From contig JAITBC010000406.1 in the NCBI GenBank assembly GCA_031283785.1, positions 1-5,257 of the forward strand: DNA of 5,257 nucleotides, in the 5' to 3' direction. This DNA comes from Tannerella sp. (GTDB taxonomy: Bacteria; Bacteroidota; Bacteroidia; Bacteroidales; Tannerellaceae). The notes under the pieces are model-generated. The model had not been told where the DNA came from, made no database searches, and saw nothing but the letters and a program-made list of their open reading frames with translations. Both the position numbers and the translations under genes were made by a program. Of this stretch, positions 1 to 5,257 are shown piece after piece (within the stretch, counting starts at the first letter, position 1; every line of letters starts with the position of its first letter).

Positions 1-65
1 ACCCGACTCAGTCTGGATAAAAATAATAAAACGTTGCACCCCGACCCGGGGAAAATCGTCGAATA

Positions 66-84
66 CCCCCCCCCCCCCCCCCCC
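66..84. repeat. Homopolymeric C19 tract
   Basis: There are nineteen consecutive cytosines, flanked by GAATA on the left and GCGCAA on the right. Tracts of this length are prone to slipped-strand mispairing in replication and to sequencing or assembly length errors. It lies about 140 bp upstream of the nitroreductase promoter and about 24 bp before the first 42-bp repeat. It may be a phase-variable tract, a neutral slippage tract, or a place where the true length is uncertain. The sequence alone cannot decide. Confidence 0.95.
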
Positions 85-107
85 GCGCAAAAAGCCGGAT
101 AAATATT

Positions 108-199
108 TGCCAATCAAAAGAAATATCAACCCCCGACATATTATAAAATCTATGGTATGCCAATCAAAAAAAATATCAACCCCCGACATATTATAAAAT
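108..199. repeat. Two 42-bp direct repeats, 50-bp period
   Basis: Copy 1 (108-149) and copy 2 (158-199) both begin TGCCAATCAAAA and end CATATTATAAAAT. They differ at one base (G120 versus A170) and are separated by the 8-bp spacer CTATGGTA. Each copy contains two ATCAA pentamers 12 bp apart (113-117 and 125-129; 163-167 and 175-179), a CCCCCG block and an AT-rich TTATAA palindrome. The second copy ends only 4 bp before the weak -33 element of the nitroreductase promoter. The near identity outside any gene suggests a recent tandem duplication or a duplicated regulator-binding site. Two copies with an 8-bp spacer do not make a CRISPR array. Confidence 0.9.
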
Positions 200-203
200 G
201 CCA

Positions 204-236
204 CTTGGGACTCGCAGAATTTTCATGTAATTTTGC
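204..236 (+). promoter_or_regulatory. Bacteroidetes-type promoter for the nitroreductase gene
   Basis: TAATTTTGC at 228-236 matches the Bacteroidetes -7 consensus TAnnTTTGY exactly. A weak -33 element, CTTG, lies at 204-207 with a 20-bp spacer, close to the family's usual spacing. Transcription would start near 242, giving an A-rich leader of about 27 nt before the ATG at 269. There is no Shine-Dalgarno sequence, which is usual in this phylum. The 42-bp repeats sit immediately upstream, where an activator would bind. Confidence 0.7.
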
Positions 237-268
237 ACCGTTAAATTTAAAAAAAACGTATATACACA

Positions 269-778
269 ATGGAACTGTTGAAAATTATCTCCAAAAGACG
301 CTCCGTAAGGCAATTCCTGCCTGATGACATAGAGCAGGAAAAAATTGACTGTATGCTGGAATGTGCACGATTAGCGCCCTCTGCCGTAAACGCTCAGCCA
401 TGGAAATTTATCCTTGTGAAATCTCCCGAAAAAAGAGCGCTGCTTCATCAGTGTTATAACAGAGACTGGTTTGCCGCAGCGCCGGTATACATCCTTGCTC
501 TGGGAGATACGAACCTGTCATGGAAACGGAAACCCGACGGCAAAGACCATTGCGACATAGACCTTGCAATCGCTTTTGAACACCTCATACTGGCCGCCAC
601 GGAACAGGGGCTCGGCACGTGCTGGGTATGCAATTTCGATGCGGAACTGTGCGGCAAACTCTTCAACCTGCCGCCCGGTATAATCCCCCTTGCCATTACC
701 CCGATAGGTTATCCGGCTCATGAACAGGAACCTGTCACGAACCGGAAAACCTTGCGGGAAATAACGGAAACCGTATGA
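269..778 (+). CDS. Nitroreductase family protein (FMN-dependent)
   Basis: This 169-residue protein is a compact member of the nitroreductase superfamily (NfsB/NADH-oxidase-like alpha/beta fold). Such proteins usually form dimers that use FMN and NAD(P)H to reduce nitro compounds, quinones or related substrates in the cytoplasm. Visible marks are the N-terminal RRSVR FMN-phosphate motif (residues 10-14), the APSAVNAQPW segment (36-45, with S38, N41, Q43 and W45), the AATEQGLGTCWV helix-turn (109-120) and a C-terminal GYP (147-149) followed by the usual Arg/Lys-rich tail. The length is normal for the short subgroup. The ATG at 269 is supported by the promoter about 35 bp upstream and by the RRSVR motif sitting near residue 10. 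It is monocistronic and convergent with cydB, and I see no strong terminator after its TGA. The true substrate is unknown. Relatives can activate 5-nitroimidazole drugs, but that is not shown here. Confidence 0.93.
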   Translation: MELLKIISKRRSVRQFLPDDIEQEKIDCMLECARLAPSAVNAQPWKFILVKSPEKRALLHQCYNRDWFAAAPVYILALGDTNLSWKRKPDGKDHCDIDLAIAFEHLILAATEQGLGTCWVCNFDAELCGKLFNLPPGIIPLAITPIGYPAHEQEPVTNRKTLREITETV

Positions 779-822
779 TTAAAGAACCGTTTTTGTCTGC
801 AAATGGCGTGTGTGTGTATGCC

Positions 823-872
823 GCGGGCGGGCGGCGGGGCATGCGGGCGGCGGGGCATGCGGGCGGCGGGGG
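823..872. repeat. G-rich 16-bp tandem repeat with G-quadruplex potential
   Basis: The unit GCGGGCGGCGGGGCAT occurs at 827-842 and 843-858, then as a 13-base partial copy at 859-871, which makes about 2.8 copies. On the plus strand there are seven runs of three or more G (825-827, 829-831, 836-839, 845-847, 852-855, 861-863, 868-872) separated by 1-5 bases. This satisfies the usual G-quadruplex pattern several times over. A (GT)5 tract lies just upstream at 808-817. The repeat fills most of the gap between the convergent nitroreductase and cydB genes and begins only 10 bp past the cydB stop. As cydB mRNA it would read as an unstructured C-rich tail. Confidence 0.9.
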
Positions 873-882
873 CGGACGGTCT

Positions 883-2037
883 CTAATAAACGTCCTGTTC
901 GTCATTCTCCATTTCTTTCTTCGTAATCCCGTGCAGGTCGATCGAGCGCCATGCATAGAAGATATAAGCAAGAACAAACGGTATGAGAAATGAGACATAA
1001 GTCATGACCTTCAGTGTGAAAAGGCTGGAACAGCTGTTCGATATCGTAAGCGAACTGCGGCTGATATCCGTCAGCGAAGGATAATATGCCGTATTGTTCC
1101 ATCCGGCGCAGAGCAGCAGCGCCAGCACCGTCAATACCGTCCCCGTCCCGGCAAACCATATACCTTTCGTATTATTTCTGCGGATAATCGGGCAGGCTAT
1201 CCCGAAGAGTACAAGCACAACTCCCACGAGAAAGACTGTCGCGACGGCCGGCATCTGCATGAAATTATTAAGATATTTGTATTTCTCCATAAACACTTCT
1301 CCCGTAGCCGGATTGACAGCAAAGCCTTCGACAAGAAGCTGGCGGACAAGGAATGTAAGGAAAAACACGAGAAACAGGGCGGCTTCAAGCGGCAAGCGTT
1401 TACGGCAGCGTTCTCCGACTGTTTCATCATCGATATTATTGATGAAATACAGTATTGCCAGGACGCGCGACAGGAAGAAGACGCCCAGGCCAAGACATAC
1501 GTTCCATACCACAAGCGCCGCCTCCAGACCGTGCAGCGGATTTGCCCATACGGAAATTACCGGCATGCCGATATGTGTAAGTTGCGCCTTGTCGACGACG
1601 AACTCCGCCCCGTTGAAAAACGTTCCGACCGCCGTTCCTATCAATACCGGACCGAGTATGCCGTTGAGTATCAGAAATACCTGATACGTCTTTTTACCCA
1701 GCAGATTGCCTTTCTTCGACTGGAACTCATACGACACGGCCTGAAGAACAAAACATAGCAGTATCAGCAGCCATACCCAGTATGCGCCGCCGAAACTTGT
1801 CGAGTAAAACAGCGGAAAGGATGCAAAAAACGCGCCGCCGAAAGTCACCAGCGTGGTAAACGTAAATTCCCATTTCCTTCCGGTAGAATTAACGAGCATT
1901 TTCTGCTCGTCTGCAGTCTTTCCCAATAAGAAAAGAAGCGACTGGCCTCCCTGTACAAAAAGCAACAGCACGAGAAGCCCTCCAAGCAGTGATATTAAAA
2001 ACCACCAGTAATGCTGCAAAAATATATAATCGTTCAT
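883..2037 (-). CDS. cydB: Cytochrome bd quinol oxidase subunit II (CydB)
   Basis: This 384-residue integral membrane protein is the second large subunit of the cytochrome bd quinol:O2 oxidoreductase. It carries no haem of its own but is needed to assemble and stabilise the haem-bearing CydA. Hydrophobic segments at about 11-29, 58-78, 86-103, 118-140, 170-196, 217-236, 262-283, 293-312 and 343-363 give the nine helices expected of CydB. Two regions align by eye with E. coli CydB: the NSTGRKWE...GGAFFASFP region (50-75) and the C-terminal SSLFTLKVMTYVSFLIP stretch (338-353) leading to ITKKEME. The E. coli TDGFD motif in helix 1 (containing Asp29) is replaced by QGGQS (29-33), and E. coli Asp58 corresponds to Glu57. 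The ATG lies 29 bp after the cydA stop with no Shine-Dalgarno, so the gene is the last in the operon. No cydC, cydD or separate cydX follows. Confidence 0.97.
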   Translation of the reverse strand: MNDYIFLQHYWWFLISLLGGLLVLLLFVQGGQSLLFLLGKTADEQKMLVNSTGRKWEFTFTTLVTFGGAFFASFPLFYSTSFGGAYWVWLLILLCFVLQAVSYEFQSKKGNLLGKKTYQVFLILNGILGPVLIGTAVGTFFNGAEFVVDKAQLTHIGMPVISVWANPLHGLEAALVVWNVCLGLGVFFLSRVLAILYFINNIDDETVGERCRKRLPLEAALFLVFFLTFLVRQLLVEGFAVNPATGEVFMEKYKYLNNFMQMPAVATVFLVGVVLVLFGIACPIIRRNNTKGIWFAGTGTVLTVLALLLCAGWNNTAYYPSLTDISRSSLTISNSCSSLFTLKVMTYVSFLIPFVLAYIFYAWRSIDLHGITKKEMENDEQDVY

Positions 2038-2066
2038 ATCGTTAGCGTATTTAGTATGTTCTTATT

Positions 2067-3638
2067 TTATTTATTCTCATCAACAGCAGGATCCGGACCT
2101 TTCCTGATCGCTTTGACCATAATCCGTATTTCCGCCACGAGCATGACGGCAAAAAGAATCAGGAACAGGAAGAATGTAAGTACAACCGAGGCTGTCGGCA
2201 ATTTGGATATCGCCGCCGTAACCGGCAGTATATCCTGAATAGCCCACGGCTGACGCCCGACCTCCGCGACCGCCCATCCTGCCTGCCCGGCAATATAGGC
2301 AAGCGGAACCGACCACAGCGCGACTGTGTGTAGCCAGCGTTTATCCAGCAGCCTCTCTTTCCAGCCCAGCCAGCATATCACAATAAACAGCAGGATGAAA
2401 TAAGCGCCCAGAATCACCATCACATGAAACGAATAAAACGTCAACTGTACCGGAGGGACAAGGTCTTTCGGCTGATTGATATAACCGTATCCGAAATATT
2501 TAAAATTCTTATCCATGGCCGTCCGTGCAATACCGGCAGCCTCAGCGTTCCCGTCCTTCACGGCGGCGCGATAGTCCGACAATGCCTTTATGGCGGCTTT
2601 CCCGCGTTCGATCTTTTCGTCGGTCGACAGGGCGGCTGCGCCCCCGCCGCCGGCCGTCCGGTAGCCGCCTTTCAGCAGGTCGTTAATACCGGGCACATAG
2701 GCGTTCGCATCGCCGGTAGCAAGCCATGATAACATTTTTGGAAATGTGATCCTGAAATAAAAAGCATCGTCGTTATCCGTCACATTTTCAACACCGGGCC
2801 TGAGGATACCGAAGCCGACAAGCGGCGCTCCCTCGCTGCCATTGTAAAGCCCTTCCATTGCCGCAAGTTTCATCGGCTGATGTTTTGCCACATTTTTCGA
2901 TGAACTGTCGCCCGTAACGAAGAGCAGCAATGCGGAAACAAGCCCCGTCGCAGCGCCGATCTTCATGCTTGACAGGGCAAACTTCCGATGCCTCTCCCTG
3001 AGCAGAAACCAGGCGCTGACGCCCGTCACAAACGAACCTCCCAGCATCAGTCCCGACAAAACAGTGTGGAAGAACTTGTTGATGGCCACAGGCGACGTTG
3101 CCACAGCCCAGAAATCATACATCTCATTACGCACCGTGTCGGGATTGAATTTCATGCCGACAGGATACTGCATCCAGGCATTCGCCACAAGTATCCACAA
3201 AGCGGAAATCGCAGTACCGGCAAACGTCAGCCACGTGGAGGTCAGATGCATGCCGCGACTCACTTTGTTCCATCCGAAAAACATAACCGCGATAAACGTC
3301 GCTTCCATGAAAAACGCAACGATACCTTCGATCGCAAGCGGCGCTCCGAAGATATCGCCGACAAACCAACTGTAGTTCGACCAATTGGTCCCAAACTCAA
3401 ACTCCAGAATTAATCCGGTTGCAACACCAACCGCAAAGTTTATCCCGAACAGCTTCATCCAGAACTTTGCCGTCTCCTTCCAAAACACATTCCCCGTCCT
3501 GTAATAGATCGTTTCCATTACCGACATGATCAATCCAAGTCCCAACGTCAGCGGGACAAACAGCCAATGATAAACAGCCGTCATGGCAAATTGCGCACGC
3601 GACCAGTCTACTAAAGAAGAATCCAAATTTTCAATCAT
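2067..3638 (-). CDS. cydA: Cytochrome bd quinol oxidase subunit I (CydA)
   Basis: This 523-residue membrane subunit binds the three haems (b558, b595, d), oxidises quinol at the outer face and reduces O2 to water. It aligns along its length with E. coli CydA, shifted by about 5 residues. His24 matches the E. coli His19 haem ligand, His191 and Met407 match the haem b558 ligands His186 and Met393, and Glu104 and Glu112 match Glu99 and Glu107 of the haem b595/d site. Lys257 and Glu262 match the Q-loop quinol-site pair, and Glu459 precedes the diagnostic GRQPWAI (461-467). The Q-loop between helices 6 and 7 runs about residues 245-398, so it is of the long type, and it contains a Gly/Ala-rich run (328-336). 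E. coli Arg391, two residues before the Met ligand, is His405 here. The start gives normal length and leaves a 16-bp gap from the DUF4492 gene. Confidence 0.98.
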   Translation of the reverse strand: MIENLDSSLVDWSRAQFAMTAVYHWLFVPLTLGLGLIMSVMETIYYRTGNVFWKETAKFWMKLFGINFAVGVATGLILEFEFGTNWSNYSWFVGDIFGAPLAIEGIVAFFMEATFIAVMFFGWNKVSRGMHLTSTWLTFAGTAISALWILVANAWMQYPVGMKFNPDTVRNEMYDFWAVATSPVAINKFFHTVLSGLMLGGSFVTGVSAWFLLRERHRKFALSSMKIGAATGLVSALLLFVTGDSSSKNVAKHQPMKLAAMEGLYNGSEGAPLVGFGILRPGVENVTDNDDAFYFRITFPKMLSWLATGDANAYVPGINDLLKGGYRTAGGGGAAALSTDEKIERGKAAIKALSDYRAAVKDGNAEAAGIARTAMDKNFKYFGYGYINQPKDLVPPVQLTFYSFHVMVILGAYFILLFIVICWLGWKERLLDKRWLHTVALWSVPLAYIAGQAGWAVAEVGRQPWAIQDILPVTAAISKLPTASVVLTFFLFLILFAVMLVAEIRIMVKAIRKGPDPAVDENK

Positions 3639-3654
3639 AATTGTTACTATTTAA

Positions 3655-3882
3655 TTAAGGATTTAACGCTCTATTCACCAACTCTTCCGAAACATAGTCC
3701 TCTCTCTCCGACATCGAATCGAACTGATTCAGATACCGGGGGAAAAAAAATATCTTAAGAACACAAAACATTATAAACAGCTTTATCAGTATCAAAGCCC
3801 AAAGGGTACGGCCTACGTCCATCGACTTGAATCCCTCAAGATAAAAACGAATGATACGAACCGGTAAAATTTTTGTTTTCAT
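3655..3882 (-). CDS. DUF4492 family small membrane protein, probable cytochrome bd accessory subunit
   Basis: With the ATG at 3882 the product has 75 residues: a basic N-terminus, the conserved-looking FYLEGFKSMDVGRTLW stretch (13-28), one hydrophobic helix (about 27-47, ending KIFFFPRYL) and an acidic C-terminal tail. This matches my memory of DUF4492, a family found directly upstream of cydA in Bacteroidetes and in Campylobacter-type bacteria. Single-helix subunits such as CydX or CydS support haem binding in other bd oxidases, and DUF4492 probably plays a similar part, though this is inference. The gene is first in the operon, 16 bp before cydA. An in-frame GTG at 3888-3886 would add two residues. 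I prefer the ATG. Another ATG at 3893 is in a different frame and stops at once. Confidence 0.88.
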   Translation of the reverse strand: MKTKILPVRIIRFYLEGFKSMDVGRTLWALILIKLFIMFCVLKIFFFPRYLNQFDSMSEREDYVSEELVNRALNP

Positions 3883-3933
3883 GCGCACGTCATAAATTAT
3901 GGTTATACAAGGTTATTTCTGTTCTCAAAGCAA

Positions 3934-3955
3934 TGTTACAATACATAACAGTGTT
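3934..3955. promoter_or_regulatory. Inverted repeat in the cyd leader, possible operator
   Basis: TGTTA (3934-3938) and TAACA (3946-3950) form a perfect inverted repeat with a 7-bp spacer. The second half also overlaps an odd-centred palindrome, AACAGTGTT (3947-3955), so there are three half-sites of one type in a row. The element would lie about 10-26 bases downstream of the predicted transcription start, where a bound repressor could block transcription. It loosely resembles sites of the Crp/Fnr type, but the 7-bp spacing is not standard and the regulator is unknown. It could equally be a weak RNA hairpin or chance. Confidence 0.3.
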
Positions 3956-3965
3956 TAAGAGAGAG

Positions 3966-3996
3966 CAAATGTATGCAATCTTTTTCCTAAAAAAAA
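3966..3996 (-). promoter_or_regulatory. Promoter of the DUF4492-cydA-cydB operon
   Basis: Read on the minus strand, TACATTTG (3973-3966) followed by C matches the Bacteroidetes -7 consensus TAnnTTTGY exactly. The -33 position falls in a T run (about 3996-3993, 19-bp spacer) rather than in a clear TTTG, so the upstream element is weak. Transcription would begin near 3960, giving a leader of about 75 nt before the DUF4492 start. No other consensus -7 element was seen between the upstream terminator and this gene, so the three cyd genes probably share this promoter. Confidence 0.65.
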
Positions 3997-4136
3997 ATGT
4001 TCCCGTATTTTTTTCAGAAAAAACACCGTAATGCCCGTCCCGTCCATAAAGCTGTCGACAGGGAAAATACCTCAGGGTTTCCAGACGCGTGAAACGGGAA
4101 GAGTTTTTTTTTGCACAGGAATGACGGATTTTTTTT

Positions 4137-4182
4137 AAAAAAGAAAAGACTCCTGAAGTATTATGCTTCGGGAATCTTTTCT
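4137..4182 (-). terminator. Rho-independent terminator of the surface-protein gene
   Basis: The arms 4142-4158 and 4166-4182 form a 17-bp stem with one mismatch (C4150/A4174) and one wobble pair around a 7-base loop. On the minus strand the stem is followed by a run of T reaching 4137. The plus-strand exit has no T run, so it acts leftward, about 55 bp after the stop codon at 4238. It separates this gene from the cyd operon, which then needs its own promoter. Confidence 0.85.
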
Positions 4183-4189
4183 CCAGCGT

Positions 4190-4212
4190 CCGTTGTCGCG
4201 TGCCGGCAACGG
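4190..4212 (-). other. GC-rich stem-loop in the 3' untranslated region
   Basis: CCGTTGTCG (4190-4198) pairs with CGGCAACGG (4204-4212) around a 5-base loop, giving nine pairs with one G-T wobble. It lies between the stop codon at 4238 and the terminator at 4137-4182, and no T run follows on either strand, so it is not itself a typical terminator. It may protect the 3' end of the transcript. Confidence 0.5.
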
Positions 4213-4237
4213 CTTCGTGCGTGCTGTTTTTACCGTC

Positions 4238-5257
4238 TCAACGGATCACGATCTTATGCACCGCCGAACCGTCGTTCAGTGTGACCACATAAAGACCTCT
4301 TTCCAGCGTGATTCTACGCACACCTTCGCCGACGTCCGTTTTCTGTTGCAGGACGCCCGCCATGTTATATATACTTACGACGTCGTCCTTGCCGGAGTTT
4401 ATATACAACGTATTCCGGTATGTCCATATGCGTTGCGAACCTTCCGGCAGCAGCACGCCGTTCGACACGTCGGACGCCTCCGGGCCTATATATACCGTCC
4501 ACGGCTCTACTGTCCGGTATATCGTATACCGCCACGTGTTGTCGCCCGCCGGTTCTGCCGTCCTGTCCAGATCAACGGTCCGACCGGAGTAGAATCCCGT
4601 CGCTTTCACTTTCAGGGGAGACCCTGTGAAGGTCGCCGTGAACTCAAAATTCTCATAACCTCTGACATAATGACGGCGGGCTTCCGGAACGGTCGTCACG
4701 CCTTCTACCGACGGGAGGTCTACGTGACGCCGTATCTCCGGCATCTCGATTTCCGTCACGCACAGGCGTACTTTCCCCGCCTCCGAGAAGTCCAGAGCGA
4801 AATAGCTGTCACCGTAGCGCTGCGTCTTCAATACCAGATTCTTCACATATTCCCTGCTCACGCCCACGGTATCGCCGTACGTCATAAATTCGTAACATCC
4901 CTCTTCCAGCGTTTCCATTTCCGTCAATACCTCCAGCGCCACTTTGCCGTCCGTGAAGAATACCATGTCTTCAACGGCTATCATGTCCATCATTGTTGTA
5001 TCGACCATCCGGCCTCCCACATTCAGCCGGCGCCGGCCGACCGAGACGCGCAGCACGGCGTCTTTCTCCATCTGGAGGTTATGTATCGTCAATATTCCCT
5101 GGCTGTGCGGCGTCCGGCAGTCGCCTTCCATCAGCGAAGCATAGCCGGGAGCAAGTATGCCGTCGGCCTTCACGAATACGTTCTCATGGATATTACCGTA
5201 GCCGCCGACGACGGTCGTCGGTATCACTATCAGGGAATTTTCTCCCGGCAGGCTCAG
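4238..5257 (-). CDS. Surface or secreted protein with C-terminal sorting-type domain (3' part, 5' end outside window)
   Basis: The reading frame is open to the right edge, so 339 C-terminal residues are visible. The GTG at 5227 is merely an internal Val codon, preceded in frame by LSLPGENSLI. Residues here are counted from the first visible codon. About 15-75 carry a beta-strand/glycine pattern (GNIHENVFV, ILAPGYAS, GILTIHNLQMEKDAVLRVSVG) typical of repetitive beta-helix surface proteins. About 180-260 resemble a Bacteroidetes beta-sandwich that opens LPSVEGVTTVP. Residues 277-339 form the terminal module: a TLYINS strand, VSIYNMAGVLQQ, GLYVVTLNDG and a final HKIVIR. That module resembles type IX secretion type A sorting domains or the related DUF6383-type tails of Parabacteroides/Tannerella-like bacteria. 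The N-terminal part, any signal peptide and any catalytic domain lie outside the window, so the function is unknown; adhesin-like is only a guess. A stem-loop and a terminator follow the gene. Confidence 0.85.
   Translation of the reverse strand: MSLPGENSLIVIPTTVVGGYGNIHENVFVKADGILAPGYASLMEGDCRTPHSQGILTIHNLQMEKDAVLRVSVGRRRLNVGGRMVDTTMMDMIAVEDMVFFTDGKVALEVLTEMETLEEGCYEFMTYGDTVGVSREYVKNLVLKTQRYGDSYFALDFSEAGKVRLCVTEIEMPEIRRHVDLPSVEGVTTVPEARRHYVRGYENFEFTATFTGSPLKVKATGFYSGRTVDLDRTAEPAGDNTWRYTIYRTVEPWTVYIGPEASDVSNGVLLPEGSQRIWTYRNTLYINSGKDDVVSIYNMAGVLQQKTDVGEGVRRITLERGLYVVTLNDGSAVHKIVIR

Larger units (their letters stand above)
1..268. other. Intergenic region left of the nitroreductase gene
   Basis: No complete gene is visible here. 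The stretch contains a SmaI-type palindrome within a C/G-rich patch (about 39-52), a 19-base cytosine run (66-84), two copies of a 42-bp direct repeat (108-149 and 158-199) and a Bacteroidetes-type promoter (204-236). One forward frame is open from base 1 through the C run to a TAA at 100-102. It would encode 33 residues ending in six prolines followed by AQKAG. A reverse frame is also open from an ATG at 189-187 to the left edge. Neither has recognisable protein features, so I treat the region as non-coding, while allowing that 1-102 could be the 3' end of a gene starting to the left. Confidence 0.6.
3883..4237. other. Intergenic region between the cyd operon and the surface-protein gene
   Basis: These 355 bp hold no credible gene. 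Reading leftward along the minus strand they contain the stem-loop after the surface-protein gene (4190-4212), its terminator (4137-4182), an unassigned stretch (about 3997-4136), the cyd promoter (3966-3996) and the cyd leader with a small inverted repeat (3934-3950). The unassigned stretch has several A or T runs of 6-9 bases and one perfect 10-bp palindrome, CTGTCGACAG, at 4052-4061, for which I can suggest no function. Confidence 0.75.

Noticed and set aside
102..109. AATATTTG as a second -7 promoter element
   Set aside because: It has one mismatch to TAnnTTTG, there is no -33 element because the C run occupies that zone, and no gene start follows at a suitable distance.
1..189. A reverse-strand open frame from ATG 189-187 to the left edge
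   Set aside because: It runs through both direct repeats and the homopolymer as a glycine run, shows no protein family features, and has no clear minus-strand -7 promoter element upstream of it.
108..199. A minimal CRISPR array (two repeats with a spacer)
   Set aside because: The repeats are 42 bp with only an 8-bp spacer, there are just two of them, and no cas gene is in view.
775..993. A forward reading frame overlapping the nitroreductase stop (ATGA) and coding Gly/Ala/Arg-rich sequence
   Set aside because: Its composition comes from the G-rich 16-bp repeat, and it then runs antisense into the end of cydB. It is a shadow frame.
1094..1684. A 196-codon forward frame opposite cydB
   Set aside because: It lies wholly antisense to the clearly recognised cydB and is rich in Ser/Thr/Arg/Pro, as expected from the complement of a membrane-protein gene.
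4052..4061. The 10-bp palindrome CTGTCGACAG as an operator
   Set aside because: It is a single perfect palindrome about 80-100 bp upstream of the cyd promoter, with no second copy and no known consensus. Chance is a sufficient explanation.
5225..5227. GTG at 5227 as the start of the surface-protein gene
   Set aside because: The same frame stays open for ten more codons to the window edge, and the protein begins in the middle of a beta-repeat without a signal peptide.

Overview
The window looks like chromosome from a member of the Bacteroidales. The evidence is a DUF4492-cydA-cydB operon of the Bacteroidetes type, two promoters that match the Bacteroidetes -7 element (TAnnTTTG), the near absence of Shine-Dalgarno sequences before starts, and a surface protein with a Bacteroidetes C-terminal sorting-type domain. 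I cannot name the genus.

Layout, left to right. Bases 1-268 are non-coding or carry only the unreadable end of something to the left. They hold a run of 19 cytosines, two 42-bp direct repeats with a 50-bp period, and a good promoter. Bases 269-778 (+) encode a small FMN-dependent nitroreductase-family protein. A 104-bp gap between convergent genes (779-882) holds a very G-rich 16-bp tandem repeat with G-quadruplex potential. Bases 883-3882 (-) are the cytochrome bd operon, transcribed DUF4492, then cydA, then cydB. It has a recognisable promoter near 3966-3996 and a small inverted repeat just downstream of the predicted transcription start. Bases 4238-5257 (-) are the 3' part of a separate surface or secreted protein gene that continues beyond the right edge. 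It is followed by a stem-loop at 4190-4212 and a convincing rho-independent terminator at 4137-4182, which insulates it from the cyd operon.

The cyd operon encodes a membrane quinol:O2 oxidoreductase. In gut and oral Bacteroidales this enzyme scavenges or respires traces of oxygen. DUF4492 is a one-helix membrane protein that probably acts as a small accessory subunit, analogous to CydX. The nitroreductase may be another redox gene, but it is convergent with the operon and has its own promoter, so no functional link can be shown.

I see no clearly new multi-gene system. The points worth a second look are the slippage-prone GC tracts (C19, the 16-bp G-rich repeat and a Gly/Ala codon run inside cydA), the duplicated element upstream of the nitroreductase promoter, and the unusual residues in CydA and CydB compared with the E. 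coli enzyme.
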